From Posidonia oceanica (Eukaryota > Streptophyta > Magnoliopsida > Alismatales > Posidoniaceae): a DNA stretch of 64,000 bases. The position numbers and the translations under genes were made by a program. The stretch covers positions 57,886,501 to 57,950,500 of the forward strand of contig JAZBRS010000026.1 in assembly GCA_037176725.1 (NCBI GenBank), read 5' to 3'. Below, piece by piece: positions 1-10,515 of this stretch (the first letter of the stretch is position 1; every line of letters starts with the position of its first letter). The notes under the pieces were generated by a model. The model had not been told where the DNA came from, made no database searches, and saw only the letters and a program-made list of their open reading frames with translations.

Positions 1-2
1 GA

Positions 3-86
3 CAGCTCTGGCCTATTACTGAAATTCCGCCAAGCGGCCCCTTGTTCCCCGACTCCAGACAGTCAAAGAAGGCCCGAACTGACTAG
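3..86 (+). CDS. C-terminal tail of a DUF7745-like accessory ORF (partial, cut by window start)
   Basis: The frame starting at base 3 reads 27 residues to a TAG at 84-86. Its end (PLFPDSRQSKKARTD) matches the last residues of the DUF7745-like ORF in element J (PLFPDTRRSKKAWTD, ending at 30867), and upstream both share a W-P-I-x-E-I-P-P run. The alignment runs unbroken to the stop codon, so G encodes or encoded the same accessory protein in sense orientation between pol and the 3' LTR. Function unknown. The rest of the gene lies outside the window. Confidence 0.75.
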   Translation, partial: QLWPITEIPPSGPLFPDSRQSKKARTD

Positions 87-360
87 GCCCTTGTGCAACC
101 ATCATATGGTCTTCTTTCAGACTATGCTGTACATTTCTGGCCTGCCACAGGCATTGTACTCATCAAGCTTTATCAATGAAAACTGTTTCTGCTATCTGCT
201 TGCACATCAAGACTCCTTGCCGCATTGCATATCATTATCATCATCATCTTGGGCCCTCTAACCAGACTTGCAGGCATCACAACGCAGCAAAGTCCTCAGC
301 ACCCAATCCGAAGTCCAGAACATCTCCGGACCCGCGTCGTCAAGCTACGCCATCCGTCTT

Positions 361-1190
361 CCTCAGCTGATCATCCCCAGCTGAGCCCCTTGTGGGCTGG
401 CACCCCAAACTGCCCGGCGAAAGGTCCGTCAACCTGTCATCATCCTCAGCTGATCATCCCCAGCTGAGCCCCTTGTGGGCTGGCACCCCAAACTGCCCGG
501 CGGAAGGTCCGTCAACCTGTCATCATCCTCAGCTGATCATCCCCAGCTGAGTCCCTTGCGGGCTGGCACCCCAAACTGCCCGGCGAAAGGTCCGTCAACC
601 TGATACTCTTCTCGGCTGGTCATCCCCGGTCGAGTCCCCAGTTGGTCGCCCCCAGCTGAATCATTATCTCTGTGGGTTGGCACCCCAAACTGCCCGGCGA
701 AAGGTCCGTCAACCTGTCATCATTCTCAGCTGATCATCCCCAGCTGAGCCCCTTGTGGGCTGGCACCCCAAACTGCCCGGCGAAAGGTCCGTCAACCTGT
801 CATCATCCTCAGCTGATCATCCCCAGCTGAGCCCCTTGTGGGCTGGCACCCCAAACTGCCCGGCGAAAGGTCCGTCAACCTGTCATCATCCTCAGCTGAT
901 CATCCCCAGCTGAGTCCCCAGCTGATCGCCCCCAGCTGGACCACCATCCCCTGCGGGCTGGCACCCCAAACTGCTCGGCGAAAGGTCCGTCAACCTGACA
1001 CTCTTCTCGGCTGGTCACCCCAGCTGAGTCCCCAGTTGATCGCCCTCAGCTGAATCCCTTGCGGGCTGGCACCCCAAACTGCTCGGCGAAAGGTCCGTCA
1101 ACCTGACACTCTTCTCGGCTGGTCATCCTCAGCTGAGTCCCCAGCTGATCGCCCTCAGCTGAATCCCTTGCGGGCTAGTACCCCAAACTA
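361..1190 (+). repeat. 83-bp minisatellite of paired hairpins (element G)
   Basis: About nine to ten tandem units, 83 bp in the clean copies (unit starts near 361, 444 and 527), irregular after 600. Each unit contains TCAGCTGatcatccccCAGCTGA (7-bp stem), then GGCAccccaaacTGCC, then AGGTccgtcaACCT. Copies vary by point changes (CCCGG or CTCGG, AGCTGAGCC or AGCTGAATC). Short open frames here are by-products of the repeat. Confidence 0.85.
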
Positions 1191-1221
1191 CTCATCTGAC
1201 AAGCACGACACTCTTGTCATC

Positions 1222-1321
1222 ACTCTCTGCTTTCGATGCCAAGGACGCGCTGGCCAACCCCTGGTGTCATCCCGACAGCAGGGGCATCTTTTGATCGCCC
1301 CTTGGTATCGTTCTTTCCCTC
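1222..1321 (+). other. Conserved inverted-repeat module (GATRCCA ... TGGTATC), degenerate copy
   Basis: GATGCCAaggacg... faces CCTGGTGTCATCCC, then GGGGCATCTTTTGATCGCCCCTTGGTATC. The same module occurs in element J (31283-31368) and element B (43738-43815), always inside the hairpin-array zone. In the J copy GATACCA pairs perfectly with TGGTATC. Role unknown. Confidence 0.6.
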
Positions 1322-1374
1322 TTTCCCCTATGACGTTCCTGGCGTCATGGGATGATTTCTTCTCATCATTCCCT

Positions 1375-1536
1375 TACCCCTTCTTTGCCGGCCGATAAGT
1401 CCGATATCTTATCATTCTCATCATTCCCTTACCCCTTCTTTGCCGGCCGATAAGTCCGATATCTTATCATTCTCATCATTCCCTCATCCCCTCTTTGCCG
1501 GCCGATAAGTCCGATATCTTATCAATCAACAATTCT
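1375..1536 (+). repeat. About 60-bp tandem repeat containing GATAAG/CTTATC hairpins
   Basis: Nearly three copies of a unit with TCATCATTCCCT, then CTTTGCCGGCC, then GATAAGtccgatatCTTATC (6-bp stem, 8-nt loop). A further copy sits at 1950-1995, after the next array. Confidence 0.8.
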
Positions 1537-1945
1537 CATCATGATCTCATCCCCCTCTTTAGCTTAAATTTTCATCATGATCTCATCCCCCTCTTTAGCT
1601 TAGCTTCTCATCATGATCTCATCCCCCTCTTTAGCTTAAATTCTCATCATGATCTCATCCCCCTCTTTAGCTTAGCTTCTCATCATGATCTCATCCCCCT
1701 CTTTAGCTTAGCTTCTCATCATGATCTCATCCCCCTCTTTAGCTTAAATTCTCATCATGATCTCATCCCCCTCTTTAGTTTAGCTTCTCATCATGATCTC
1801 ATCCCCCTCTTTAGCTTAAATTCTCATCATGATCTCATCCCCCTCTTTAGTTTAAATTCTCATCATGATCTCACCCCCTTCTTTAGCTTAGCTTCTCATC
1901 ATGATCTCATCCCCCTCTGTAGCTTAACTTCTCATCATTACCTCA
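1537..1945 (+). repeat. 36-bp tandem repeat with ATCATGAT palindrome
   Basis: About 11 copies of a 36-bp unit containing TCATCATGATCTCATCCCC followed by CTCTTTAGCTTA and either AATTCT or GCTTCT. The two unit endings alternate irregularly. The period is a multiple of three, so one frame (1495-2082) stays open and reads a 12-residue repeat (SHHDLIPLFSLN). That reading is a side effect of the period and I do not call it a gene. Confidence 0.85.
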
Positions 1946-2035
1946 TCCCCTCTTTGCCGGCCGATAAGTCCGATATCTTATCATTCTCATCATGCTCTCG
2001 TCCCCTCTTATCAATCAATCAATCAATCACTCGTG

Positions 2036-3034
2036 CTAGGCTGATATCCGAAACTATCAACAATCAATCACTCTCAGGCTGATAACCTAAACTATCTTCT
2101 GGCCGATCCATGGTTGGCCCGCAGTTGTGTTATACGGCTGACATCCAGTAACTGTCCCTCGTAATTGCACCTTTCCAGTTGATAGGTCTGTAAACTATCC
2201 GCCGGTTGACAGGACCGTAAACTGTCGCTCCAGTTGATAGGTCTGTAAACTATCGCGTGCAATTACGTTATACGGCTGACATCCAGTAACTGTCCCTTGC
2301 AATTGCGGTTTCCAGTTGATAGGTCTGTAAACTATCCTCCAGTTGATAGGTCTGTAAACTATCCGCCGGTTGACAGGACCGTAAACTGTCGTTAGGCTGA
2401 TATTCCTAAACTATCACCAACAATTGCATTATACGGCTGATATCCAGTAACTATCCCTCATCATTGCGCGTTTCCAGTTGATAGGTCTGTAAACTATCCG
2501 CCGGTTGACAGGACCGTAAACTGTCGCCCCAGTTGATAGGTCTGTAAACTATCCACCAGTTGGTAGGACTGTAAACTACCACGCGCAATGATGTTATACG
2601 GCTGACATCCAGTAACTGTCCCTCGCAATGCCGTTTCCAGTTGATAGGACTGTAAACTATCCTCCAGTTGATAGGTCTGTAAACTATCCGCCGGTTGACA
2701 GGACCGTAAACTGTCGCTCCAGATGATAGACTGTAAACTATCCGGCATTGCGTTATACGGCTGATATCCAGTAACTATCACTCATGGTTTGTGGTTTCCG
2801 GTTGACAGGACCGTAAACTGTCGCTCCAGTTGATAGGTCTGTAAACTATCCACCGGTTGACAGGACCGTAAACTGTCGTTAGGCTGATACTCCTAAACTA
2901 TCACCCACAACCATGTTATACGGCTGATATCCAGTAACTATCACTCACAACTGCTCCGGTTGACAGGACCGTAAACTGTCACTCCCGGTTGATAGGACCG
3001 TAAACTATCCGGACGATAAGCCCGTCACCTTATC
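2036..3034 (+). repeat. Array of about two dozen covarying short hairpins (element G)
   Basis: Units of roughly 26-40 bp each hold a 4-6 bp inverted repeat around a 7-9 nt loop that usually ends TAAA or TAAC. Stem versions are GATAG/CTATC (2181-2199 and many others), GACAG/CTGTC (2208-2226 and others), GGTAG/CTACC (2562-2580), GACA/TGTC and GATA/TATC (loop TCCAGTAAC, next to TTATACGGCT), and GATAAG/CTTATC (3015-3034). Whenever one arm changes, the other changes to match. No coding potential is supported. Confidence 0.85.
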
Positions 3035-3531
3035 ATTTTTTTTCTCCTTTTCGGCGTGACCTTGTCCCAGGAAGACAAAGTCACGCACCCCCTTTCTGCG
3101 ATAGGAGAGTTGGCCTCTCTCCCCTCGCACTCTTTTCTTTCCTGCTGGCTTGTTCCCCAGACGGGGACAAGCTGCACCCTGTTTCCCCTCGCTTTGTCGC
3201 GTAAGTTTGGCCTCTCTGCCAGATCCTTGCGCCACATCGCGTCCTTTTATCTTCTCTTTTGCATCGTCTCTGTGCTTTCTCAGCTAGCATTGCATATTAA
3301 TTCAACATCATCAGCATCACTTGCACGGCATCAGCATCTCTTCTAGTTGCACTAACTTTTGTACTAATTTTTGCATCGCATCAGCATGCATTGCATACTT
3401 AGCATCATTCAACTGCACCCAGCATCTTGCATTGCGGCAATGGGCTACGACGTTCGGTGCATCCGCCGAATAAGTAACTCACGCCAATAGCAAATCTTTT
3501 GGCCCTCCGGTCAAATGGGGTGTCTTGTCAA
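3035..3531 (+). other. Pre-PPT tail of element G, non-coding
   Basis: A pyrimidine-rich stretch (3038-3250) is followed by GCATT/CATCAGCAT-rich sequence (3290-3420) and then a block shared with element B (3430-3531, matching about 45500-45606) around GCATTGCGGCAA, GGTGCATCCG and TCAAATGGGGTGTCTTGTCAA. Small open frames on both strands have no recognisable product. Confidence 0.6.
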
Positions 3532-3580
3532 CCCTGAGCAGCGGTCTCGGTCCCCTTGACCTCGCTCAGGGAGGGGCATC
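3532..3580 (+). promoter_or_regulatory. Stem-loop abutting the polypurine tract (plus-strand primer site)
   Basis: CCCTGAGC (3532-3539) pairs perfectly with GCTCAGGG (3564-3571). The 3' arm runs into the purine tract AGGGAGGGGCATC (3568-3580), directly before the LTR. A polypurine tract at this position primes plus-strand DNA synthesis in LTR retrotransposons. The same stem and tract occur in element B at 45607-45655. Confidence 0.8.
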
Positions 3581-5607
3581 TGTTGACATCCCATTTCGAC
3601 AAGGCTGAATCGGCAGATCTCTCTGGCGGCTAGGAAAAATCCAAAATCGCACATTTCTCTTCATCCTTCTTCCCAAATCAAAACTCCAGCTCAAACCTCA
3701 AAGCCAAACCTAGAACCACACCCATTTTCTAACCCCAAAACCTTACCCTGAAACCATCCCAAAACCTTACCCTCAAACCATTCAAAACCCAAGCCAAACC
3801 AAACCCTGACCCTCCTTTCTACCCTTCAAAACCAGCCAACTTGACCTAAGCCTTTACCCCTCTTCCCGAGCTCAAAACTTGACCAAAATCCATAGGAAAA
3901 TCCACCAACACCCACTCAACAAACCTACTCTAGAACCTAGAAATTTCTAAACCTAACCCATTCCCAAAAACCCTAGAAAACCTAGGTGAATTTCCCCTTT
4001 TTCTACACCTTGAAACCCCTCCAAAACCTTCTTAGAATCAAACCAAAACCTTAGACCGAATACCTTAAGCCCTAGACTACCCACTCGCCAATTTTCACCC
4101 CATTCTGAGACCTCTAAGCCTTCCTTTCACCCAAATTATCGTTTTCTCTCTCCAGGATTATCGTTTTCTCTCTCCTCTCTCTCTCCTGATTATCATCTCC
4201 CTTTTCATCCCCTTCTTGCCCTTTCCCTGGCCTGGCTGTGGGCCCCCTTTGTGCTTCTATCCCTTCTCTATCTTATTCCTATTTTTATTTTATTTTTAGC
4301 ATTTTCTCTGAATTTTAAAAAATCATTTCCCTCCAACTCATCTCTTTCCCTTTTATTTCTCCCTTTTTCCATTTTCTTCCTCCTTCTCTTTTCCTTTTCT
4401 TTCTTTTGCAAAAACCCATAAAAACCCCTAAAAATCCATAAAATTCCAAAACATAAAAGAGACAAACCAGAACTCTAAGAAAAACAATTAAAAAACATTA
4501 AGCAAGCAATCAAAAACTTAAACTTAGCTAAATCAAGCTAAAAAGAAAATCAAGCATGCAAACTAAAAAATGCGAAACAAACCAAAATAAAATACTGAAA
4601 AATCTAGAAAAAAACTAAAACAAAATCAAGACTCACCAAAAGTAAAAACCCTACCAAAAGAATTAAAAAATAAACCCTAAAAGAGAAGTGAAACAATTAA
4701 GAACACTAAGATAAGTAATTAATGAAAGAAAAAGCTTAACTTAACAAACCTAAGAAAAACAATTTGAGAACTCAATTAAAAAGAATGAAGAACACATCAA
4801 AAGACTTGAAGACTCTTAATCAAACAAGAGAAACCTAATTAAAAAAAAAACATCCAGAAAAATCAGCAAATAAAAATTAAAAAACCTAATCCAAAAGACT
4901 TAGGAAAGAAAAACCCTAAGAAGACTAAAACTTAAAAACAATCCTAATTAATATGAAAAATAAATCCTAAAAAATCCTAATCAATATCCTAAAATGCTCA
5001 ACAAGAAAAACACGATTTTTTAAAACAATTTAAAAAGATTTAACAAACACTTAATCAAGTAAAAACTAATTAAAAGCAAAACCAAAACCCTAAAACCCTA
5101 ATCAAGCCCAAAACACACTAATTAACCTAAAAACAGTCACTAAAAATCTAATTAAAATCCTAACTCACAACACAACTTTTCTAGTATTTTTACTTATTTT
5201 TAATTTATTTTTCTTCTTCTAATTTTATTTCCTTTCTCTTCCTTTCTTCTTCTTCCTTATTTTCTTTCCCACTTCTCATTCCTCTCTTCCTCCCCTTCAT
5301 TTTCTTTTCTTTTCTTTTACTGTGCTCAAGCCCACAACCCACGGCCCATGCACTTCCCCTCCTCTTTCCCTCCTTCCCTTCTTCTTCTTCTTCCTCTCTT
5401 CTTCTCCTCTTCTCACAGAAACGACAGACCTCTCCCTCATTGGTTTTTCTTTTTTCAAACCTCCACCTGACACCCAAGACTCCCCTCCATCACTCCCATA
5501 CCCTGTGGCCGACGACCCACACCAGCAACCCCCTCCATGCTCTGCCAAAGATGGCAGAAACCCATCCCCTTGACCAAAAACCATTGAATTTCAGTAGGGA
5601 GAGAGGA

Positions 5608-5618
5608 GATAAAAGGGG
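5608..5618 (+). promoter_or_regulatory. Candidate TATA box of LTR G
   Basis: GATAAAAGGGG lies about 2.0 kb into the LTR, at the edge of the GC-rich block. LTR A has ATATAAG and LTR B has GATAAAG at matching positions. This would put the start of R about one third into the LTR. Inferred from position and motif only. Confidence 0.45.
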
Positions 5619-7870
5619 CTTCATTTCCTTCACAACCGAACTTTTTTTGGCTCACACCTGGAAAGACCAAACTCCCAGCTCCCTCACCCTTCTTCCAGAA
5701 CTGAAAAACACCTTCAAACCTTCCCGGAATCAAGCTCCAAACTCTTCAGCACCCAACACCATCTTGCCGACCTTCCTCATTGCAAATCCACCACCACGAG
5801 CCTCCTAAAATCCCAGAACTTTGCCATCAGACTCACCAAGCAACCACCTTCCCAAGCCACCCAAGATCGCGTCCTAAAACCTCCCACACTCCTCACAGTC
5901 CACTACAAACACTTGGGTCCTCATTTTTGCCAAAAACTTCAAACTCCCATAACTTCCTGTACACTCAGTGAAATTCACTTCCGTTTCCTCCCACGCACTC
6001 CCCGAACAACCACCTAGCCGCCCGTGCCTTCGCCTCGCCTTGGAGCGCCGCACAACGCCGCACCCACCTCGGCCTTCATAGTTGAGCCTCCACTGAACCA
6101 GATCTCGCCCCGGGCTGTAGAACGCGCTTCTGATTACTCCGTCATCTTCCTTGGACCTCCGGCGACGCCCCCGAACCGCCCCCGCACCAGCAGCCGCCGT
6201 CCCCCGCCGTCCCCACTCTTCTCCGGCCGGCCGAAACCCACCCAGGTGGGTGGGCTGTTCCGGCGTGCGAAAGGGCCGAGGCAAACTTCCCCCGGATTCC
6301 CCTCGTCGCCCTCTTGCTCCTCGGCTTTTCCCCGAGGCGTTTCGTCACCTGTGCTGCCCGCAAAGACTCGCCGGAGTTGCCTTCTTCTCCGGCACCGGTC
6401 GCCGGAACTGCAATACAGCAGCTCCCCACGCGCGCCCGCCGCCGCCGAAGCTCCGCCGCAGACCTCCTCCGCCTCCGCCGCGTCACGCCGGTTCCCCCCC
6501 AGCTCTCCGCCGCCTCGCATCACCTCCCCTCCACCGGTCCAGAGGATCGCCGGCGAAGTTCGGCCCCCTCCACTGTAAGTCCTCCCCTTCTTTTCCTTTC
6601 TTTTGTTAACTTAGGTAATTTCTTTTACATTGCATTTCTTTCGTTTAAGTTTTTGATTATTGCGTTTAAGTCCAAAGTATGTTTAAACTTATGTTATTTT
6701 GATCTAAAACCATGTTAAATTGCAGGATCTGTTTATAGTTTTCAATATTTGCATGAAAGTCCACTTACTGTGTTCGCTAGTTATAAAAAATTTCGTTTCA
6801 GCCCCTATGCTTTCAATATTTGCATCCAGGTCCTACAGTAGTTCATGTAATCTTAATATGCATAGTTTGCCTTATTGTATTGCATTCTATATCCCTGTTT
6901 TTTCCATTTTTGCTGTCTGATCCATTGTAATGTAGAACCTAGGTCTTAATTTAAATTGTTTGCTTACTGTATTGCATGTTTGCCCCTCTGATTTTTCTTT
7001 TTTGCATCTAGGTCCATTTTAAATGCATAATGATCATTTTGCATGCATCTTAGCTTATTGCATTGCATTTTCAACCTTGCATTTTCAAAAATTGCATGTC
7101 AGTCCATGGTCAGTGATTTCAGAACACATTTTGCATCTAAAATTGCATACTTGACCCTTGCATGATTTAAAAATGACATATAGGTCCTTGCATCCCCTTA
7201 AAGTCATGTAAAAAGACCGTTTTGCCCCTAAAGTTGCATCTTAGCTCCTATTCTTACAAAATTGCATATAGACCCTCCACTTGCATTCTCAGACTCCCCA
7301 GGACCCTGTTTTCTGGAAAAATTGCATTTTAGCCCCTCATGTTTTAAAAAATTGCTTTTTGCTTGTCCTTCGCTGTCAAAACCTCCTCTGATACATACCA
7401 ACTTTTAAAAGCTGTGTTCTGAAGCCTATTTTTTGCAAAACTACCCTCTGCCACCTCCTGTTCTCAGAATCCCTGCCTGTAAGCCCCATCCTTTTCAAAA
7501 ATTTGCATTTAAGCCCCTTTTCTTTTTAAAAATAGCACTTGAACTCCTTTTTTTTTCTAAAAGTCTTCCTCCTTGTCTTTTCTGGCATCTCGCATGCATT
7601 TGCATTCATGTAGCTTTGCATTAAGTTTCTTTCGCACACACCAGAGCCCCCTCAGCTCCCATTCACCTGGGAGGACCCTTTTGCACATCCCTAGGACCTC
7701 CTGAACACCTAGGTCTGTTCTTCTCTCCTGTTCTGGCCTTTCCGCCCTGAAGCTGCGATATCTTTCAATCCGGCCGTTGGATCTTCCCAAACAAGCTGCC
7801 CAGGCGACCGCAGCGAAGCACTCTTCGGCATGGACCAAGCAGATTTCAGATCAGACCCCAGGATTTCCAG

Positions 7871-8196
7871 GTATGCCCTCCTGAACCTTTGCACTGCAAT
7901 CATTCACATGCCATTTGCATAGTTTGCCTCGTTTTCGCTTTCGGTCTCTTTGAGCATGTAGAATAGGACCTCCCCTTCTTGTCTATCAATTCCAATCCCC
8001 GTTTCGCGTACTCTTGAGTGTTTTGTGTTGTGTTTTCCCTGGTTTTGCCGCTTAATGTGACTTTCTTCCCCCTTTTCCACGATCCGATCGCATCGCGAGC
8101 TTTGGGCAGCATGCGAGACACACCGTGGAGCGGTTTAGTGGGAAACGGTCACAAAGAGGCGGTAATCCCTCCGTTTGCTCACTCTCCCCTTTGCAG
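7871..8196 (+). other. Putative LTR intron, 326 nt (element G)
   Basis: Donor ATTTCCAG|GTATGC at 7871; acceptor CTCCCCTTTGCAG|GTCTTT ending at 8196. Equivalent donor-acceptor pairs at the same relative place occur in LTRs B, C, A and D with lengths of 325-326 nt. The intron reading is inferred from conserved splice-like ends and length. Confidence 0.6.
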
Positions 8197-8330
8197 GTCT
8201 TTACACCCGCTCTGTGCGGCCCCGAACAGCGTCTGTTCTCACACACGCGTTGTCTTACCTCTCTTTGTCTTCTTCTGATCTTTTTCCTTGCATTAGCATT
8301 CGCATAGCTTTTCCGGGGTTTTGTTCCGCT

Positions 8331-9345
8331 GTTTTGGCACCGTTTCGCGTGCCTGCTTTGCTTTTGCACCGTTTTGCGCGCCCGTCTTGTTTCGGCACCA
8401 TTTCGCGTGCTCGTAATCATCTTTTTGCATCGTTTTGCGTGCCATTCTGTTTTGTTGTCTCGTTTTGCGTGCCGTCTTGTTTTTCGCTTGCTTTGCATGC
8501 CGGTTTCGTTCCTTTTGCGTCGTTTTGCGTGCCATTCTGTTTTGTTGTCTCGTTTTGCGTGCCGCCTTGCTTTTTCGCTCATTTTGCCTGCCGATTTCGT
8601 TCTTTTTGCACCGTTTTGCGTGCCATTCTGCTTTCTTGCCTCGTTTCGCGCCCGTCTTGCTTTTTCGCTCATTTTGCCTGCCGATTTCGTTCTTTTTGCA
8701 CCGTTTTGCGTGCCATTCTGTTTTCTTGCCTCGTTTCGCGCCCGTCTTGTTTTTCGCTTGCTTTGCGTGCCGGTTTCGTTCTTTTTGCATTGTTTTGCGT
8801 GCCATTCTGTTTTGTTGTCTCGTTTTGCGTGCCGCCTTGCTTTTTCGCTCATTTTGCCCGCCGATTTCGTTCTTTTTGCACCGTTTTGCGTGCCATTCTG
8901 CTTTCTTGCCTCGTTTCGCGCCCGTCTTGCTTTTTCGCTCATTTTGCCTGCCGATTTCGTTCTTTTTGCACCGTTTTGCGTGCCATTCTGTTTTCTTGCC
9001 TCGTTTCGCTCCCGTCTTGTTTTTCGCTTGCTTTGCGTGCCGGTTTCGTTCTTTTTGCATTGTTTTGCGTGCCATTCTGTTTTGTTGTCTCGTTTTGCGT
9101 GCCGCCTTGCTTTTTCGCTCATTTTGCCCGCCGATTTCGTTCTTTTCGCACCGTTTTGCGTGCCATTCTGCTTTCTTGCCTCGTTTCGCGTCCGTCTTGT
9201 TTTTCGCTTGCTTTGCGTGCCGGTTTCGTTCTTTTCGCATCGTTTTGCGTACCATTCTGTTTTATTGTCTCGTTTTGCGTGCCGCCTTACTTTTTTTCGC
9301 TTGTTTTGCGCACCGGTTTCGCTCTTTCGCATCGTTTTGCGTGCG
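8331..9345 (+). repeat. GCACCGTTTTGCGTGCC array with 270-bp higher-order repeat
   Basis: Basic units of about 30-46 bp carry CGTTTTGCGTGCC or CGTTTCGCGCCC, then TCTTG or TTCTG, then TTTTTCGCTC. Blocks repeat with a period of 270-271 bp (equivalent points near 8571, 8841 and 9112). The periods are divisible by three, which explains long open frames here on both strands (8175-9455 plus, 8052-9407 minus). Shorter versions occur in LTRs B, C, A and D. Confidence 0.85.
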
Positions 9346-9686
9346 TTGTTCGCTTCCCGCCTCGTTTTGCGTGTTTCGCGCCGTTTTCTCTTGCATGCCG
9401 ATCGCATTGCATGGTTTTGCCGCTGTTTTGTTTTCTCACTTGCATTTGCATATAGGGCTGTGATGCTTACTGCCTGGAGTTCTCACGAGCTAGGTTTCGC
9501 CTGGTTCAGAACACGGACAGCGTAGCTGAGCACTTAGAGAGCACGTTTACTTCCCTGCCTTGCATTTTCCCACTTAGAGCACTCCTTGAGCATTCATTTA
9601 GGCATTCATAGGCACATAGGCATTCAATCCTGCATTTCCCTGCATATGCGAGCGTAAGCCTAGAAAGACCGATTCTCGGGCGTGTC

Positions 9687-9708
9687 GGGGGTGCCTAACA
9701 CCTTCCCC
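9687..9708 (+). other. Conserved LTR-end stem-loop (GGTGCCTAACACC)
   Basis: GGGGGTG-CCTAA-CACCTTCCCC forms a stem-loop within a block shared by all long LTRs here, flanked by TAGAAAGACCGATTCTC and GTAACAGGAGTCC. It lies about 320 nt before the LTR end. Copies are at 23014-23035 (D, minus), 37493-37514 (B) and 57105-57127 (A). Confidence 0.75.
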
Positions 9709-10029
9709 GCGCGTAACAGGAGTCCTTGCCCTGTCTTCTGGCCCGCAATGACCATATTGCCCCTATCCTAGGCTAGAGTCATCTCATTTGCATTCATTTG
9801 CATTTGTTTTCCTTTGCATTGCTTTGCTTTGCATTTCTTGCTTGGTTTTGCGTGTTAATTCATGCATTTCCCCCGGTTTTCCTTGTCTCCCGTTAATAGA
9901 CATGGTGGCGACTCTGATTTGTCTTATCTTTCCCTTTTCTCCTCGATTCTAAGTGTTTTCGAGTTGAGCCTCTTCCTCGGATCCAATCGCCGCTAAATAG
10001 CGAGCCTGATTCCGATCGGGATCGCTACA

Positions 10030-10515
10030 GCAGGAAATGGCGCTGCTCAAGTGAGTCCTGCTTGAGACTGTCGTTGCTTGACATCCTCTCGGCGCTGCTT
10101 ATTTGTCCTAAGCCAGGTTTTCTGATTATAAATTTTTTTCTAGGTTTTTTTGTATTTTAGGAAGGGAACAAGCATGTTTTTGGATTTTTCCATGTGTTTT
10201 GTATTTTTTATGACTTTTCCATTTTAAGAAAACATAAAAAAGGGAATACCAGCAGAAAGGAAAGCATGTTTTTTTTTTTGATTCTTGATTTTTTGATTTT
10301 TTTGATGTTTTTGTCTTTTACAAGATGCAGGAAATGACATGTACATGCAGGAAGGGATATGTGCATGCAAGGAAAATAATGCATATTTTTGGATTTTTCA
10401 ATGGTTTTGTACTTTTTATGGGTTTTCCTGACATGACGAGAAAACGCAAAACAAAATGAAAAGAAATGAAGAGACAAAGCAAGAAGTAAAGGTGAAGGTA
10501 AGAAGGACGTACCTA
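10030..10515 (-). other. Post-gag region of element E with 5' splice-site motif
   Basis: After gag, the minus strand reads GGTTGCTAATAG|GTACGTCC (donor at 10512), then a T- and A-rich tract, then a block around AATCAGAAAACCTGGCTTAGG and GCAGCGCC. Element B has the same order at 41621-42370 (CTAACAA|GTAAGTCC at 41630). No polymerase is encoded. The donor suggests an intron start after gag, but no acceptor is identified. Confidence 0.55.

Larger units (their letters stand above)
1..10029 (+). mobile_element. Element G: 3' half of a Tat-lineage LTR retrotransposon
   Basis: Positions 1-3580 are the 3' internal region and 3581-10029 the 3' LTR. The internal part opens with the last codons of a DUF7745-like ORF, continues through four tandem-repeat arrays rich in short hairpins, and ends in a stem-loop plus polypurine tract directly before TGTTGACA. 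The LTR ends CTACA at 10029. What follows (GCAGG, 10030-10034, the candidate target duplication) is the reverse-strand post-gag region of element E and not a primer-binding site, so this is a 3' LTR whose 5' half lies left of the window. Insertion of G into E is inferred from that junction. Confidence 0.85.
3581..10029 (+). repeat. 3' LTR of element G (6449 bp)
   Basis: Starts TGTTGACATCCC, ends GGATCGCTACA. Regions in order: CCAAAACC/CCCTAGAAA-rich start (3640-4130); pyrimidine tracts (4140-4400); A-rich AAACCCTAA desert (4440-5170); CT-rich tract (5200-5420); TATA-like box near 5608; GC-rich block (6020-6580); quasi-periodic TTGCATTTTAGNCCC-like array (6600-7560); a 326-nt GT...AG segment (7871-8196); a GCACCGTTTTGCGTGCC array (8331-9345); and a conserved end (9440-10029) with a strong hairpin. 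The same order is seen in the LTRs of A, B, C and D. Open frames inside are repeat or composition artefacts. Confidence 0.9.

Noticed and set aside
1495..2082. 195-codon frame with 12-residue SHHDLIPLFSLN repeats
   Set aside because: Produced by the 36-bp repeat; no start context and no conservation in B or J.
2036..3034. Possible CRISPR-like array because of regularly spaced palindromes
   Set aside because: Spacers are not unique, units vary in length, no cas genes, and the context is a plant retrotransposon.
6024..6718. GC-rich overlapping frames (Pro/Arg-rich) that look like the first exon of a plant gene
   Set aside because: Located at the same place in every LTR, frames not conserved between copies, no recognisable domain; best explained as GC-rich transcribed LTR sequence.
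8052..9455. Long open frames on both strands (up to 451 codons) rich in Arg/Lys or Phe/Cys
   Set aside because: They coincide with a tandem array whose periods are divisible by three, are open in several frames at once, and read only the repeat unit. Equivalent arrays in other LTRs have stops.
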